From the NCBI GenBank assembly GCA_936450465.1, contig OW388297.1:49635630-49699629 (forward strand): 64,000 nt of DNA. The letters run 5' to 3'. A program made the translations under genes and the position numbers. Below the pieces are notes generated by a model that did no database searches, had not been told where the DNA came from, and worked only from the letters and a program-made list of their open reading frames with translations. The DNA is from Gibbula magus (taxonomy: Eukaryota > Mollusca > Gastropoda > Trochida > Trochidae). Of the stretch, positions 23,633 through 34,977 are shown one piece after another (within the stretch, counting starts at the first letter, position 1; each line of letters starts with the position of its first letter).

Positions 23633-25748
23633 AGTAATGGAAAATAGAGAAGGAAGAATACATAATAAATATGTGAACCAGCAAAGACATAATGTGAAAA
23701 TATTTGAGTCCTCACATTTTGAAAAATTTAAATGTTTCACTTCCAAAATAAATCACATTCCACAGAAATTGTATTGTTCTGACCTCCCTGGCGTTGTGTT
23801 AGCTAGCTGATGATCATGTTGTGGAAGCTCGAAATTTCTTTGCATCATCTCGTCAATCTCATTTTTATTACTCAAAGAAGCCTAATGGTTATAGATATAA
23901 TGAATTTGACATTTCTTTGCTTCGTCTTCAGTATGATCAGATCTTATTGCAGAATTTCTTGCAAAGATTAACATCTCCTATTAACTAATAGCAAACACTG
24001 GGGAAAATGTCATGTCGCAATTTTTTGTGAAATGCATCACATTATACCAAATTTTAATAAACCCTTAAATTGGCTCTGTAATGACAAACGAACGTCGCTT
24101 GTACAAGAGAATCTGTGATAAATATGTAATACTCATTCAAATGTCAATAATTGTTTTGAGAAAATTTCCGCGATTTTGGTGTGGTTGTGTATATCTTACA
24201 TCTGTCCTTGAAAGCGGGTCAGCGAATGTGGGGTTAAACATTATCGTTATCAACCATTATAGTGCCGTCGAAATATTACGATACTACTTTTTTTTTACAT
24301 GTAACTAAAGGAGGCGATTTCCGTAAATACAATATCCCATAATTTTACTCACCTACTTGCGTATCACAGTGCAAATATCATGTAATTTGTGATGTTTTTG
24401 AGACATAGCGAACCAAACAAATACATTTGTCTTTAAAACTGTAATATGAATAAAAATATATATCAAACGAACTCAGAAATGATAATTTGGCTTGAAGAAT
24501 TTAAAGAACCCTACACGTACTTTGACTTAGTTTTCAAAAATACCCACAGAACGTAAAATTACTTCATCACTGCAGTTTTGAGTAATTTAGTTTAATTTTA
24601 ATGAAGACATTGAATAGAAGATAGCGGACTTAAATACAAACTTTGATTTCATTATCAAATGCCATTTGCATTTATTACGAACTCAAATAAAACTAACATA
24701 AAATTAACCAGAAATTTCAAAAATCAAACAGCATATGGTAAAATTAACGTAACGGTACTGTTAACCCATTTTTGTCAGTTCAAGTGTAAATTATGTCCAA
24801 TTGAAAAAATTATACATAGCGCTATGTAAATCATATAAAACTATAACATGTTATCACAAAATGTCACTCTAAGCCAGTTCGATTACTAATAGTAATACTA
24901 TGTTTACAGCATCATTTTGGTATTGAACGTAAAACAAATATTGTGAATCTTCTTGATCTGCAATGTACACAACAATGTATTTGCAAAAGAAACAACCATT
25001 GAAACGTACAGAAATTATCCAGGACCAGATGTGTTAATGTTTATTTCTTCAACGACGCTGTCTTCAGAGAGTGAAATGAGATATCTTTACAACAAAATAC
25101 CATTTAATATCAAACTAATATCTATATGTATCAAAATGTAATTTAATATCGTAGTGCTTATTTGTAGTCAATATACGTTTATCTGACCAAACGATTTTAC
25201 TAGCCATCACCAAGGTCATTCTTTTCCCACATAGGTTACTCCCTTCAGGTTTCCTGTGTTCTATATCGCTTGAAATCGAGAGCAGATTTCGAGTGTCCTG
25301 ATTGATAGCTGTTGAATCGAGTTGTGTTATCAGCCATGCCGTTGTAAAAGTGACATTTGCTAATCACACGTCATAATGATGAAATAAACGTAAGATAAAC
25401 GTTGTCTCGTTTAATGTGTTTTTCTCGATATATGCTATTTGATTTTGTGAAAACTATTGATCATTAACATGCTTATACATAAAGAAGACCAAAGAAGAAA
25501 CAAATACCAAACATAGCTCATAAGTGTTATTTACATCAAACATATTCGAAGGACATATGCTCATGAGCAAAACCCCGAGGAGTCAAATGCCATTATCTTG
25601 GAAGTTACTCGGCAGACATGTCCGCTGAAAGATGAGTTTCCATTGGTTAAGGAGCAGGGATACAGTATGAGGTTCCAATTTCTCCCGCTAGATAATTTTG
25701 CTGGAGTCAAGCGATGTAGAACAGAGGTGAGGATCCGAAATCTGAATA

Positions 25749-25764
25749 GGGGGGGGGGGGGGGG
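25749..25764. repeat. Poly-G run (16)
   Basis: Sixteen G residues inside an unmatched segment of the left arm. Confidence 0.95.
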
Positions 25765-26555
25765 ATCCTCTGTGGGAAGAGAATGTACCAAGGTTTGCAT
25801 GCTGCGAAATTCTACACACATCACCCCTTGGCCTTTTATCAGGAGAATCTTTACTCTCGAACCTCATGTAACCTATGAAAATAGTAACCAATGAATATGT
25901 TTGACTCGATATATGAGATGAGGTGAGGTGATTTGGAGTAAGTTTAACATCGTTCTTAAGATTGTTTCACTAAGTTACATTCTAAACATTTAAAGTCAAG
26001 ACCAAATATGTTTAAGCGTATTTCCAGTTCCCATATCCAAAGCCGGAGCAATCGCTTTGACAGGTGTGTTATATTTGTACATATACATACATTCCTGATG
26101 AAAAGTCTCATGGGGTGGTATGTGCAGAGTACAAGATGCCAGCTGTAGGACTGTCTAGCTCGAGACAGCGAGCGACCGCTCCGTGACGTCACTAATATAC
26201 TCGCTGTCATCAGAAGGTGTATGGGTGAGAAAGCTTCAATACAACGCGTGCAGCAAGTGATTGCTGTCACGTTCCAAAATGCAAACTTCTAACTCTTAGG
26301 ATTCGCAGAATAACTCCGTACAGCGACACAAGAAAAGAGGCCGTCAAGCGAATATTGTTGTGATTGTATTACGTTTTCCATCGCGTTATTGAAACAATTA
26401 ATGTTTTCGTGCAATTGCCGAGGTCATGATATATTTAACCCAAAACATTAACAATATTTATATTCCTACGCCTAACGCATAGAAACACTCTCGAACCGAT
26501 TGCTTAGTATGTTGGATTAAGCCTTGGTTCTTGGCTATCCGTGACGTCATATTCA

Positions 26556-26582
26556 ATTGTTGTCAACTGGGTTGACAACAAT
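26556..26582. repeat. Perfect 12-bp stem, 3-nt loop palindrome
   Basis: ATTGTTGTCAAC, TGG, GTTGACAACAAT. It lies in a part of the left arm with no right-arm counterpart. Confidence 0.9.
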
Positions 26583-26730
26583 GCCCCCGTGAAAGATGGC
26601 AGGGTCACTACTGTAGAGATACTCGGAGGGAGAGCGCCCTGACTTGGAGGTTGTACATGTAGGACTGTTATATTTCACCGGGATAATCTGTACTGTACCA
26701 GTGGTATGTGAATTATATAAGACGTGTAAA

Positions 26731-26838
26731 TACTATACTATACTATACTATACTATACTATACTATACTATACTATACTATACTATACTATACTATACTA
26801 TACTATACTATACTATACTATACTATACTATACTATAC
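26731..26838. repeat. (TATAC)n pentanucleotide repeat
   Basis: About 21 uninterrupted units. The right arm has (TA)n at the corresponding place (38962-39084). Confidence 0.97.
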
Positions 26839-29675
26839 ACAGTGACAACCTTGTTTTCTCGGTTTTACTTGATCTCTTCTGACAACTACACCACCGACAA
26901 TAAATCTTTGGTGATTGAATATTCTACTGTTTACTGGATTCGCTTTAAAAGAAAACATCAATATGCTCATTATCTCAGTTTCCTAATGCGTCAAAGTGTC
27001 ACTGACACCAACTCATTCAACGTTTACACATCTCAACTATACATGTAATGTACCAGCTGTAACATGACAATTACTGGTCTGCCCTCCACACTCCAGAGCA
27101 AAATATTCAAAATATCGAATGAGAACATTAAAGCAAGTCTACACTCCTTGGAAACCAGAATATCTCAATGGCTCCAATTTGTATAACTATTTCAATTGTT
27201 TGTAAAATGTTGTTTTTGATAAAGAATTTACGTATTTCTGAGACTAAATGTTAGCCAAGACAAGTACCATTGTAATTGTCGGCGCCGGCCCGCAAGACAA
27301 TAGGCGTTACCATCTTGCGAGCCAACGCCTGTCTGCGTCGTTTATCCCAGTGATTAGCTTGATGCTATGGGAGCCAACCTCAGAAGTTCTGGGGAGAGCA
27401 CATGATGTGAGACACATAAGATGATGACGTCATGGAGATGTTTATTTGGTTATTGCTTCATGATGGTTGTTCCATAAATACATATACAGCTGATGATGGT
27501 GATGGCAGCAGAGACATAGTGACCGCCGAGTCTTCCCTGGGGTCTAGTCTCCGCTGGTCTTCTGGTCTAACTCTATCTCCTTCTCCCTTCCTCTCACGTT
27601 CTATCTTCTTCTCTACCTGCCTTGTCACTGGGACTGGGCTCTATTTAAGGGATTCATAGGACCAATGGCTATAGAGCCCTAAAGCAAATAGAATGTACTA
27701 TAGGGTCTGATTGACAATATACTTTCCTATTTCTAAATAAAACAATTGCTGTATTTACAATGCCTAAAGTGATCTACAATAAAGAATAGATAATCACTGA
27801 AGCATAAACCTTTAAACCTGCAGATGGGTGATAGCCCCAGGTGATAACTACAAGAAACAAATGGACAGTGTCATATGAGAATTAAACTAAGTAACTTGAA
27901 CATATGATAAACAAAATACATAGGAAAATATAAAATTACAAATAATACATTTATACATGTGTTAGCACTGTGATAGTACACGTACCAGTGTGACAAGTGA
28001 TACGTTCGTTTCTCCGGAAATTAGAGCTGAAGGCAACCAATACCAATCAGGATGGTTTCAGATTTCATTTCAAAACTTGCAACAATGACAAGATAAAGCA
28101 ATAGAATCACATATACCTCAATGAGAGTAATCTTATTCTGGGATTAACTTTTGAAAGTTGATGTATAAGCTGACATTTAAGTTCTTTTAGGTCATGAAGA
28201 ACCAACTGTCAATGTACCATGATACTTCACTGAAGTGCAAATGTACTCCGCATCAGGTGGTACTGTCTATAATCAACGACGAAAAGATGAAATTTCTCTA
28301 AAAAATCCTGTATTCTTTAAACATATTGAACTTCTTATTTTTAAATCTGACCTCAGCAGAGTTGTAGGTTTCGACATTCGAGATGTTTGTTTAAATACAT
28401 TAGCCAAATAAACAATTTATTGGTTTCAAAAGCGTCACTTTATTTCATGATATCATCAATTGGCGCCTTGACACATTCAAACTTTTAGCAAAATGCCTTT
28501 TCTCTATTGACGTTATTTGACGGTGTTAACAGTCTTTATGTAAACTGTGCATCTGAGGTCACTGACTCACTTTATGACGGCGTATCTATAAGTTTGTGGT
28601 GTTCTCACGTTTTGGCGTTAATGCAAAGGAATCCATTTAATACAGTAAAATATATTGACGAAGCTTTGAAAATCAAATGATAAATTATGCATGTTAATTC
28701 TTTTGTATTATGAAATCGTATTATCCCCCCTTCTCCACTCACCCAAACCTTCCACTCATCTCACTCTCCACCGAAAGAGCAGGAACGGTGCTACAATAAA
28801 ATTGTGTGGCATGACATTGAAATAGAAGCAGGGCTTCAGCAATGGGATCTACAGGCTTATCGTGTATCATTATTCACTGTACACAAATGTTAGTGTATTG
28901 AATGCTTGAGAGCAGAAACACAGTTCAACTGTTACAATGTAAACATAGTGCAAACTCAACAATGACTTTCTAAATATATAAATCAACTCCATGTTTTCTA
29001 CACTTAGAGATTCAATCAAACATGAATTATACTAAAGCACTCGCATTGTTCCTTCTCTTATAAATTTACTTGATGATTAGTTGAGGATTGAGAGTGTTTT
29101 TGCACATGACATGCATGAATTGAAATCATTTTAATCAATTACATTTTATTTGGACAGCAAAGATTATCAACTTGTGATATAAAGTGTTCGTTTAGTAACA
29201 TTCATGCTGTATGGAATCATAATACTCCTGACTGACATACGAGTGTTTCAGATCCCTGTATTGTTTATGAACTAAACATTTAATGTACATTTTTCATCTA
29301 TTCAATACAAATATATTGAATCACATCAAACATCGATGTCTGTCTTATTTGCCAATGACTAGGATTATAAACCCCGGTATCGTCTATGATGTCCAACTTA
29401 TTTGTCAAATACTAGGATGTCATCCCATTCTTCCAGGTCATGTTTTCCCCAAACATGTGACATGAGACTCTTTAAAGCGATAGGGGTAGATCAAAAGTAA
29501 GGATAAAAAAATGTCTTGTTGATAAGCAAAGTAAATATTATATTACGTTTATGATTAAATGTCATTATTTATACTCACCGTTGATAACTCACCGCAACAA
29601 TTGAGTCTCTCTCAATTAATCACTCGACCAAATATAACACAGTTAAAATGAATAGAGTTACCTCCCTGTATCCTT

Positions 29676-30656
29676 TACGAAAGCCTACAAGGGCCAAACT
29701 CAGTTACAACATTTTTTTAAAAAAAGTTGTAATTACAACTTTAAAAAGCTGTATATTCAAGTTTTAAAGTTGTAATTACAACTTGTAAAGTGAAATTACA
29801 AGTTTTAAAGTTGTATATTCAACTTTTAAAAGTTATATATTCAAGTTTTAAAAGTTGTATATTCAAGTTTGAAAGTTGTACTTACAACTTTAAAAGGTGT
29901 AATTACAACTTTAAAAAGTTGAATATTCAAGTTTAAAAGTTGTAATTACAACTTGTAAAGGTGAAATTACAAGTTTTAAAAGTTGTATATTCAACTTTTT
30001 AAAGTTTTATATTCAAGTTTTAAAAGTCATATATCAGATCTACTTAGTCATATATCAGATCTACTTAGTCATATATCAGATCTACTTTATCAAAGATCAG
30101 ATCTACTTTATCATATATCAGATCTACTCAATCATATATCAGATCTACTTAGTCATATATCAGATCAACTTAGTCATATATCACGTCTACTTAGTCATAT
30201 ATCAGATCTACTTAGTCATAAATCAGATCGACTTAGTCATATATCAGATCTACTTTGTCATATATAAGATCGACTTAGTCATATATCAGATCTACTTTAT
30301 CATATTTCAGATCTACTTAGTCATATATCACGTCTACTTAGTCATATATCAGATCTACTTAGTCATATATCAGATCTACTTAGTCATATGACAACTTTAA
30401 AACTTGAATATACAACTTTCTGAACTTGTAATTACACCTTTTAAAGTTGTAATTACAACTTTAAACTTGAATATATAACTTTTTAAAGTTGTAATTACAC
30501 CTTTAAAAGTTGTACTAACAACTTTAAAACTTGAATATACAACTTTAAAACTTGAATATACAACTTTCTAAACTTGTAATTACACCTTTAAAAGTTGAAA
30601 CTACAACTTTAAAAAAAAAATGTTGTCATTGAATTTGGCCCTTGTAGGCTTTCGTA
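29676..30656. mobile_element. Foldback/MITE with subterminal repeat arms
   Basis: TACGAAAGCCTACAAGGGCC starts the element and its complement GGCCCTTGTAGGCTTTCGTA ends it. Both arms are filled with alternating AAAGTTGTAATTACAACTTT and AAACTTGAATATACAACTTT words in inverted order. The centre is a 21-bp tandem array. It is inserted within the left terminus of DIRS element A. Confidence 0.85.
30028..30388. repeat. 21-bp tandem array, ~17 units
   Basis: The unit is TCATATATCAGATCTACTTAG with variants. A 21-bp unit keeps frame, so the plus strand shows a perfect 7-residue period (SHISDLL) up to 30267. I treat this as a by-product of the array, not as a gene. Confidence 0.95.
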
Positions 30657-30963
30657 GAAAAACATCTTTCATGATCATTAAAACGTGAAAATACAACATT
30701 AAACATTTTTAGTTATACCTTTAAAAGTTGTAATTACAACTTTCAAACTTGAATATACAACTTTTAAAACTTGAATATATAATTTTTAAAACTTGTATAT
30801 ACAACTTTTAAAACATGAATATACAACTTTTAAAACTTGTAATTTCACCTTTACAAGTTGTAATTACAACTTTAAAACTTGAATATACAACTTTTTAAAG
30901 TTGTAATTTTAACTTTAAAAAATAAAATGTTGTCACTGAGTTTGGCCCTTGTAGGCTTTCGTA
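30657..30963. mobile_element. Partial second copy of the foldback element
   Basis: Repeats the right-hand arm words and ends with the same GGCCCTTGTAGGCTTTCGTA terminus, so it is a tandem partial duplication lacking the left end. Confidence 0.8.
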
Positions 30964-31077
30964 ATCCTTAGTCCTTAGAGGTGGCTTAAACCAGTGAAGT
31001 CACTTCTTTCTCCTTGAGCCTGGACGCAATTAGGTCTCAGACTCGCAGGAGGGGAGGTGGGAGGGGTATACTGACCG

Positions 31078-31168
31078 GTGAGTTATCAACGTGAGTATAA
31101 ATAATGACGTTTAATCAAACACGTAATATTATTTACATACTCTAGTTGATTACTCACCGTGGCCATCA
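31078..31168. repeat. Internal complementary region of DIRS A
   Basis: Its first half (GGTGAGTTATCAACGTGAGT to GACGTTTAATC) is complementary to the left terminus. Its second half (ATTATTTACATACTCTAG to GATTACTCACC) is complementary to the right terminus. Together they equal the joint of the circularised element, which in DIRS-1 replication templates repair of the ends (known for the family). Confidence 0.85.
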
Positions 31169-31216
31169 TGCCACTGAAGAAGGTGGGTTGCGAGATAACC
31201 CGAGAGCATAGGAGGT

Positions 31217-31218
<2 letters not shown>

Positions 31219-31250
<32 letters not shown>
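31219..31250. repeat. Poly-G run (32)
   Basis: Thirty-two G residues, the longest homopolymer in the window. It lies in the 3' region of DIRS A and is a possible assembly or G-quadruplex hot spot. Confidence 0.95.
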
Positions 31251-31251
<1 letters not shown>

Positions 31252-31384
31252 GTGGGGGGATGGCGAAAGGTCCAATTAGCGGACCTGAAAGCACAGTGTT
31301 AGGAGCTAATGTACCACCCTAAGGGTTTCACCACTACTGCCGGACCTACAGAAACAGCCTGCCACGATATCCGCTACAGGTATA

Positions 31385-32110
31385 TTACTGTGGAGCGCCA
31401 TAGTAGCTGATACCTCTCGTGAGGATTAGAGCGGAGATGGAGGGAGGTCCGCCGCCTTGGACTGCCGATCTCAGATACACCCACAACTGCCTCTTGTAGA
31501 TCTCCTTGACAATCGTTTGTGAGTGAGGCATGAAGAGCCTGTGCCTACCCTGACGTAGAGTTCGGGTGCGCTCCGTGTAAATGTGTAGTGCCCGCTCCTG
31601 ACAGAGGAGACGGTTCTTCTCGACCAAGGGGTCTAACGTGGATGATATAGATGGTATGGTAAAGGTCCTGCCGCGCTCGTCTTGCAGATGAAGTCCTGCG
31701 CTAGGTCTAGCGTGGCCACACGACCGTCCCTCCGCAAGTCAGCTTGCAGCGTGTGCAGTGCCGATATCCTAGCAGCCAAAGCCATGGCTACCAGGAAAGC
31801 AATCTTCATGGAGAGACGCAGGATGGTCGCCTCCGAGAGAGGTTCGCAGTAGTCTACTTAAATCGCATTCCGGAGGCCTCGATTTCTGTCGTCCGTCCAC
31901 CTGGCGGTACGTCTTGATATATCAATACCATAATCACGTCCAAATAGGTGTTGATGGAGCAGACCTCCTTCCTCACTGAGGTGAACCGTGACTGACAGGA
32001 TGTCAAACCCCTTCTCCTCGGAGAACGCTGCGAAGGAGTTCCACTGGAAGTCGTAGAGCTTCCTGGTTGATTCCCTTTGTGATGCAGCAATGGTATGGGC
32101 CACCGATTCC
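31385..32110 (-). pseudogene. DIRS A tyrosine recombinase, broken
   Basis: Minus-strand fragments appear in order. A SAM-like N-terminal domain contains HTIAASQRESTRKLYDFQW and SFAAFSEEKGFDILSVTVH, with a leucine-rich LHLSEEGGLLHQHL after a frameshift. The catalytic-domain part at 31385-31627 contains RALHIYTERTRTLRQGRHRL and ends GISYYGAPQ. STRKLYD.QW..F...CEE.G and RAL.IY.ERT are typical of DIRS recombinases, which would insert the circular DNA. Several stops and shifts and loss of the central active-site region make it inactive. Confidence 0.75.
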
Positions 32111-32755
32111 TAAAAGCATGTGTGTCTTAGTACCTTTTCTGAGACAAGCCAAGCGTGAAGACGCAGAACCTAAGATTTTTTAGTGTACGCGTCCGCTTGG
32201 CGTACTCCTTAGCAGGTCCGACCTGAAAAGGGGAAACAGTTCCTGTCCACAAAGCCTCCTGAGGGGCACGTACCACAGCATTGGCGGCCAGTCCGGGGCT
32301 ATGAGAAGAAGGCGAGGTATCCGGGTGATCTGTATCTTGGCTGAGACGAGGTCTACGTGCGGCCTTCCAAACTGAAGGCACAGAGTCCCGAACACCCTCG
32401 AGTGCAACATCCACTCCGTTGATGGATGCTTATCCGGGCGAGACAGCGTCTGCTAAAACGTTCTTGGCTTCCGGGATGTGCATTGCTCGGATGGAGAGGT
32501 TGAGACTGTCCACTAGGCGAAACAGCTCTAACACCAGCTGCAGATTGCAGTCTGCCCTGGTCGACCCCTGCTTGTTGATTGCCCACACCGCTGTTGAGCT
32601 GTCTGTGTGTCTGGTGTGTCTGCTAAAGATATATGAGGTGGACAATGGACATGTCTTCTCCCTTACGTTAGCGTTGATTAACACCTGAAGGGGCCTGAGT
32701 CGAAGCCTACCCCTCCGAGTGTAGTCCTGCGCCGATGTTAAGAGGCCCAACAGTA
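32111..32755 (-). pseudogene. DIRS A RT tail, RNase H and connecting region
   Basis: The minus strand opens with LLTSAQDYTRRGRLRLRPLQ, which resembles the end of the DIRS RT thumb. RNase H motifs follow: TDSSTAVWAINKQG (metal-binding Asp) and LNLSIRAMHIPEAKNVLADA. Next comes FGRPHVDLVSAK, then LLIAPDWPPMLWY, the connecting segment before the recombinase. The enzyme would degrade the RNA strand during reverse transcription. The palm with its catalytic YxDD is absent: gag sequence is joined almost directly to LLTSA at about 32745. Confidence 0.75.
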
Positions 32756-33945
32756 GTTGGGTTCCGTACTTCCTCTTCTTCGGGGTGGACGAAGAGGACT
32801 GAGAACGCCAGCTGGTTCATTAATTCCTGCTGTTGCGTCTCCTGTTGCTGACGGAGAGCTTCCCCAATCTCTCCTGCGAAAAGAGTGGAAGAGGAGGGCG
32901 GAACACCCCTCAGCCGAGTCTGAATTTCAGCAAGTAAATCCGTGTGGGACAAGAACCCATCCAGCCAGACGTTAGTGAGACCCGCCGAGATGCATGCGGC
33001 ACTCAACATGACCTGCATGACTCTCCTCGCCACCGAACCAAAACCCCGGTAGAGTCCGTCGCTATCTGTCAACGCATGAGCTACAAAGGGTGCCGCCACC
33101 CGACAGATGTCCTCGTCAAGTATAGGATGCGTCAAGGGAACATGAGGTTCGGCGACAGGAAAGGGATGTGCGCTCACAGTCCGCTAGTACAAGCTGTGGC
33201 ATCAGTTGTCCGGGAGCAGCGGACGTGATGATTGCTTCTTAGTCCTTCGCTGCGCTGAGAAAAAGCTGGTGTGATCTGAACACTTGTCTGCTAGCACGGG
33301 GCACGCCTTCCTCACGAAAGGTCCAGTCTGGCTCGGCGTATGAGAGGGAATCCTCGACCTCCTTGAGAGAGGAGCCCGACCACTCCGCGATAGCCGACAT
33401 CTGATCCAACAAGTCCAATGCCGAATCGTCCGCCGACAGAGGGGTCAATGGAACCTGACCCTTCAACACTCTGACCTGCCGAATTGGGGGATGGAGGCAT
33501 CAAAGGCGACGGCGTAAGAGAAGGCAAACTCCTCCCTACGTCTCCACCCAACGTTCCAAGCCTTGTGTCCATCAGGGACGACACCATGTCTTTAACGGAG
33601 CCCAGCATGGACTCCGTCAGACTCCTAGGGTCGAACGCGGGAGAGGAAGAGCGGCTGTGCTTCTTCTTCTTCTTCTTGACATGTCCTGACTTGGTCCAAC
33701 GGTGCTTTGATGGGAGCGGACCGGCTCCTTATCCGAACTCCGTAGTGTCCTAGTCTATCATCAGTTCACGGCAAATGAATAGGAGAGGAGCCGGGACAAC
33801 CGGAAGCAGTCCGTCCATCCTTACGTGAGTAGCGTGGCTCTCGCTCTGACTTCCTGAGGAATGCACGGTACGCCTTGTGTTGGCCCGACGTAAGCGTCTG
33901 ACACTCTGTGCAGCCGTCATCGTCCGTACACCCTGCATGGCAAAA
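32720..33945 (-). pseudogene. DIRS A gag-like gene, broken
   Basis: A Cys-rich N-terminus near 33945-33850 (CTDDDGCTEC) is followed by HKAYRAFLRKSERE. The middle has SVKDMVSSLMDT (33590), as in the gag of element B (SVKDMVSSLLD). The C-terminal part (32707-33177) reads MQVMLSAACISAGLTNVWLD and then EIGEALRQQQETQQQELMNQ, matching the IPEVLRARQEAQQQDL region of element B. Frameshifts separate these parts. The protein is expected to be the nucleocapsid-like component. The similarity of the two gags shows that A and B belong to related DIRS lineages. Confidence 0.7.
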
Positions 33946-34977
33946 AAAAATATCTTAAGTTCAAGTGGCAAACTGGTAAAGTAACGAACACTGCGTCCGA
34001 CAGATGGCGGGGGCGACTTGAAGCAGTGTCATTACAACTCGGCGTTGTTACGACAGTACGCTTCGGCCCCGGAGGGTAGGCTAATCAAACACGAGACGGC
34101 GTCATTTCGAAACGCTCCCTCCGACTACCCAACAGGCGGAGGACTGACACCAGACATGTCTCGAAACACTCGGTCCACCTACCTATTTGTCAGACGACGA
34201 AGGCCAACGCTGTCGGAGGAAAGGCGAATGAGTGGACAGACGACGGAACGTCTGAGCGAATGAGAGGCAGTCAGACGACACGCCTCCTTACCAACGCTAC
34301 AAGCGAGTAGTGACAGTCCCAATCACGTGCCAAGCGCTCACGCACGAGCCTGCACATGCCGCATGAGTTGCAATAAACAACTCTCCAGTCGACACAGAGA
34401 GAACCGCTGACCTAGATAACCCACTACAGTGGAGATGCACACTGTAGAAGGAAACCAAACCCCACTCTTCAAACCATGCAGGCGAAGAAGAGCATCAAAT
34501 ACACATCAAAACACTCAAAAAAGAACTAGAAAACCTCGGTCGAGGGTATTTAATCAAATATCGCAAACTTCTGAGAGCTAGCAAAATGGACATCCAGTCT
34601 TGCTGGCGACAAAGAAAGAAGTGACATCACTGGGGTAAGCCACCTAGCGGGGACTAAGCATATAGGGAGGTAACTCTATTCAATGTAAATGTGTTATATT
34701 TGGTCGAGTGATTAATTGAGAGAGACTCAATGGCTACGGTGAGTTATCAACTAGAGTATGTAAATAATGAACAAATTGAACTATCAGTTAGTTAACACAC
34801 ATATAAGTCAGTAAAAAAAATAGTTAGGGTGATCAAATAAATACTGATGATGCCGTAAAGCAAGTATTTGCCACAAAGCTAGTCATTTAAAAACCAATAA
34901 TTGGTATATTGTAAGTACGAAGTGCATACAGAATTGTATAAACAATACAAAGTGCTCCGAGTAGGGTTCGTCCCTTT

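Larger units (their letters stand above)
29541..34769 (-). mobile_element. DIRS-type retrotransposon A, RT-deleted
   Basis: Inverted termini are the diagnostic evidence. The left end (29541-29675, continuing after a MITE insertion at 30964-31030) and the right end (about 34600-34769) are reverse complements over about 190 bp. An internal complementary region at 31078-31168 matches the fusion of both ends. On the minus strand the order is gag, a short RT/RNase H segment, then tyrosine recombinase. DIRS elements integrate as circles through the recombinase and make no target duplication. The matching empty site near 36665 supports these ends. Every ORF is broken and the RT core is missing. Confidence 0.88.
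23880..34977. repeat. Left arm of a ~25 kb imperfect inverted repeat
   Basis: Ordered blocks of this arm match the right arm in reverse complement: 23880-24410 with 48780-49355; 24640-24730 with 45470-45565; 24730-25200 with 39165-39645; 25790-25920 with 39060-39165; 26845-27240 with 38525-38940; 28100-29510 with 36700-38380; 34785-34977 with 36460-36665. Interruptions are insertions in one arm only. The arm carries no recognisable host gene. Sequence between blocks, for example 25215-25785 and 27265-27950, is unmatched and unannotatable. Confidence 0.8.

Noticed and set aside
23255..23746. Three overlapping minus-strand ORFs of 117-163 residues with Ser/Leu repeats
   Set aside because: Product of the 16-bp minisatellite, which is open in all three frames.
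24953..25141. Peptide containing ETYRNYPGPDVLMFISSTTL, similar to a minus-strand ORF at 39227-39430
   Set aside because: Conserved-looking protein match, but both copies lie in the inverted-repeat arms, whose flanking non-coding sequence matches equally well. It may be a relic of coding sequence, but I cannot support a gene.
25598..25894. 98-residue plus-strand ORF
   Set aside because: Interrupted by a poly-G run, no recognisable motif, and partly within an unmatched insertion of the palindrome arm.
26644..27048. 134-residue ORF with repeated YYTIL
   Set aside because: Mostly the TATAC pentanucleotide array; the remainder matches non-coding palindrome-arm sequence at 38640-38940.
30028..30388. 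CRISPR-like regular repeats
   Set aside because: Contiguous tandem units without unique spacers, in a eukaryotic foldback element.
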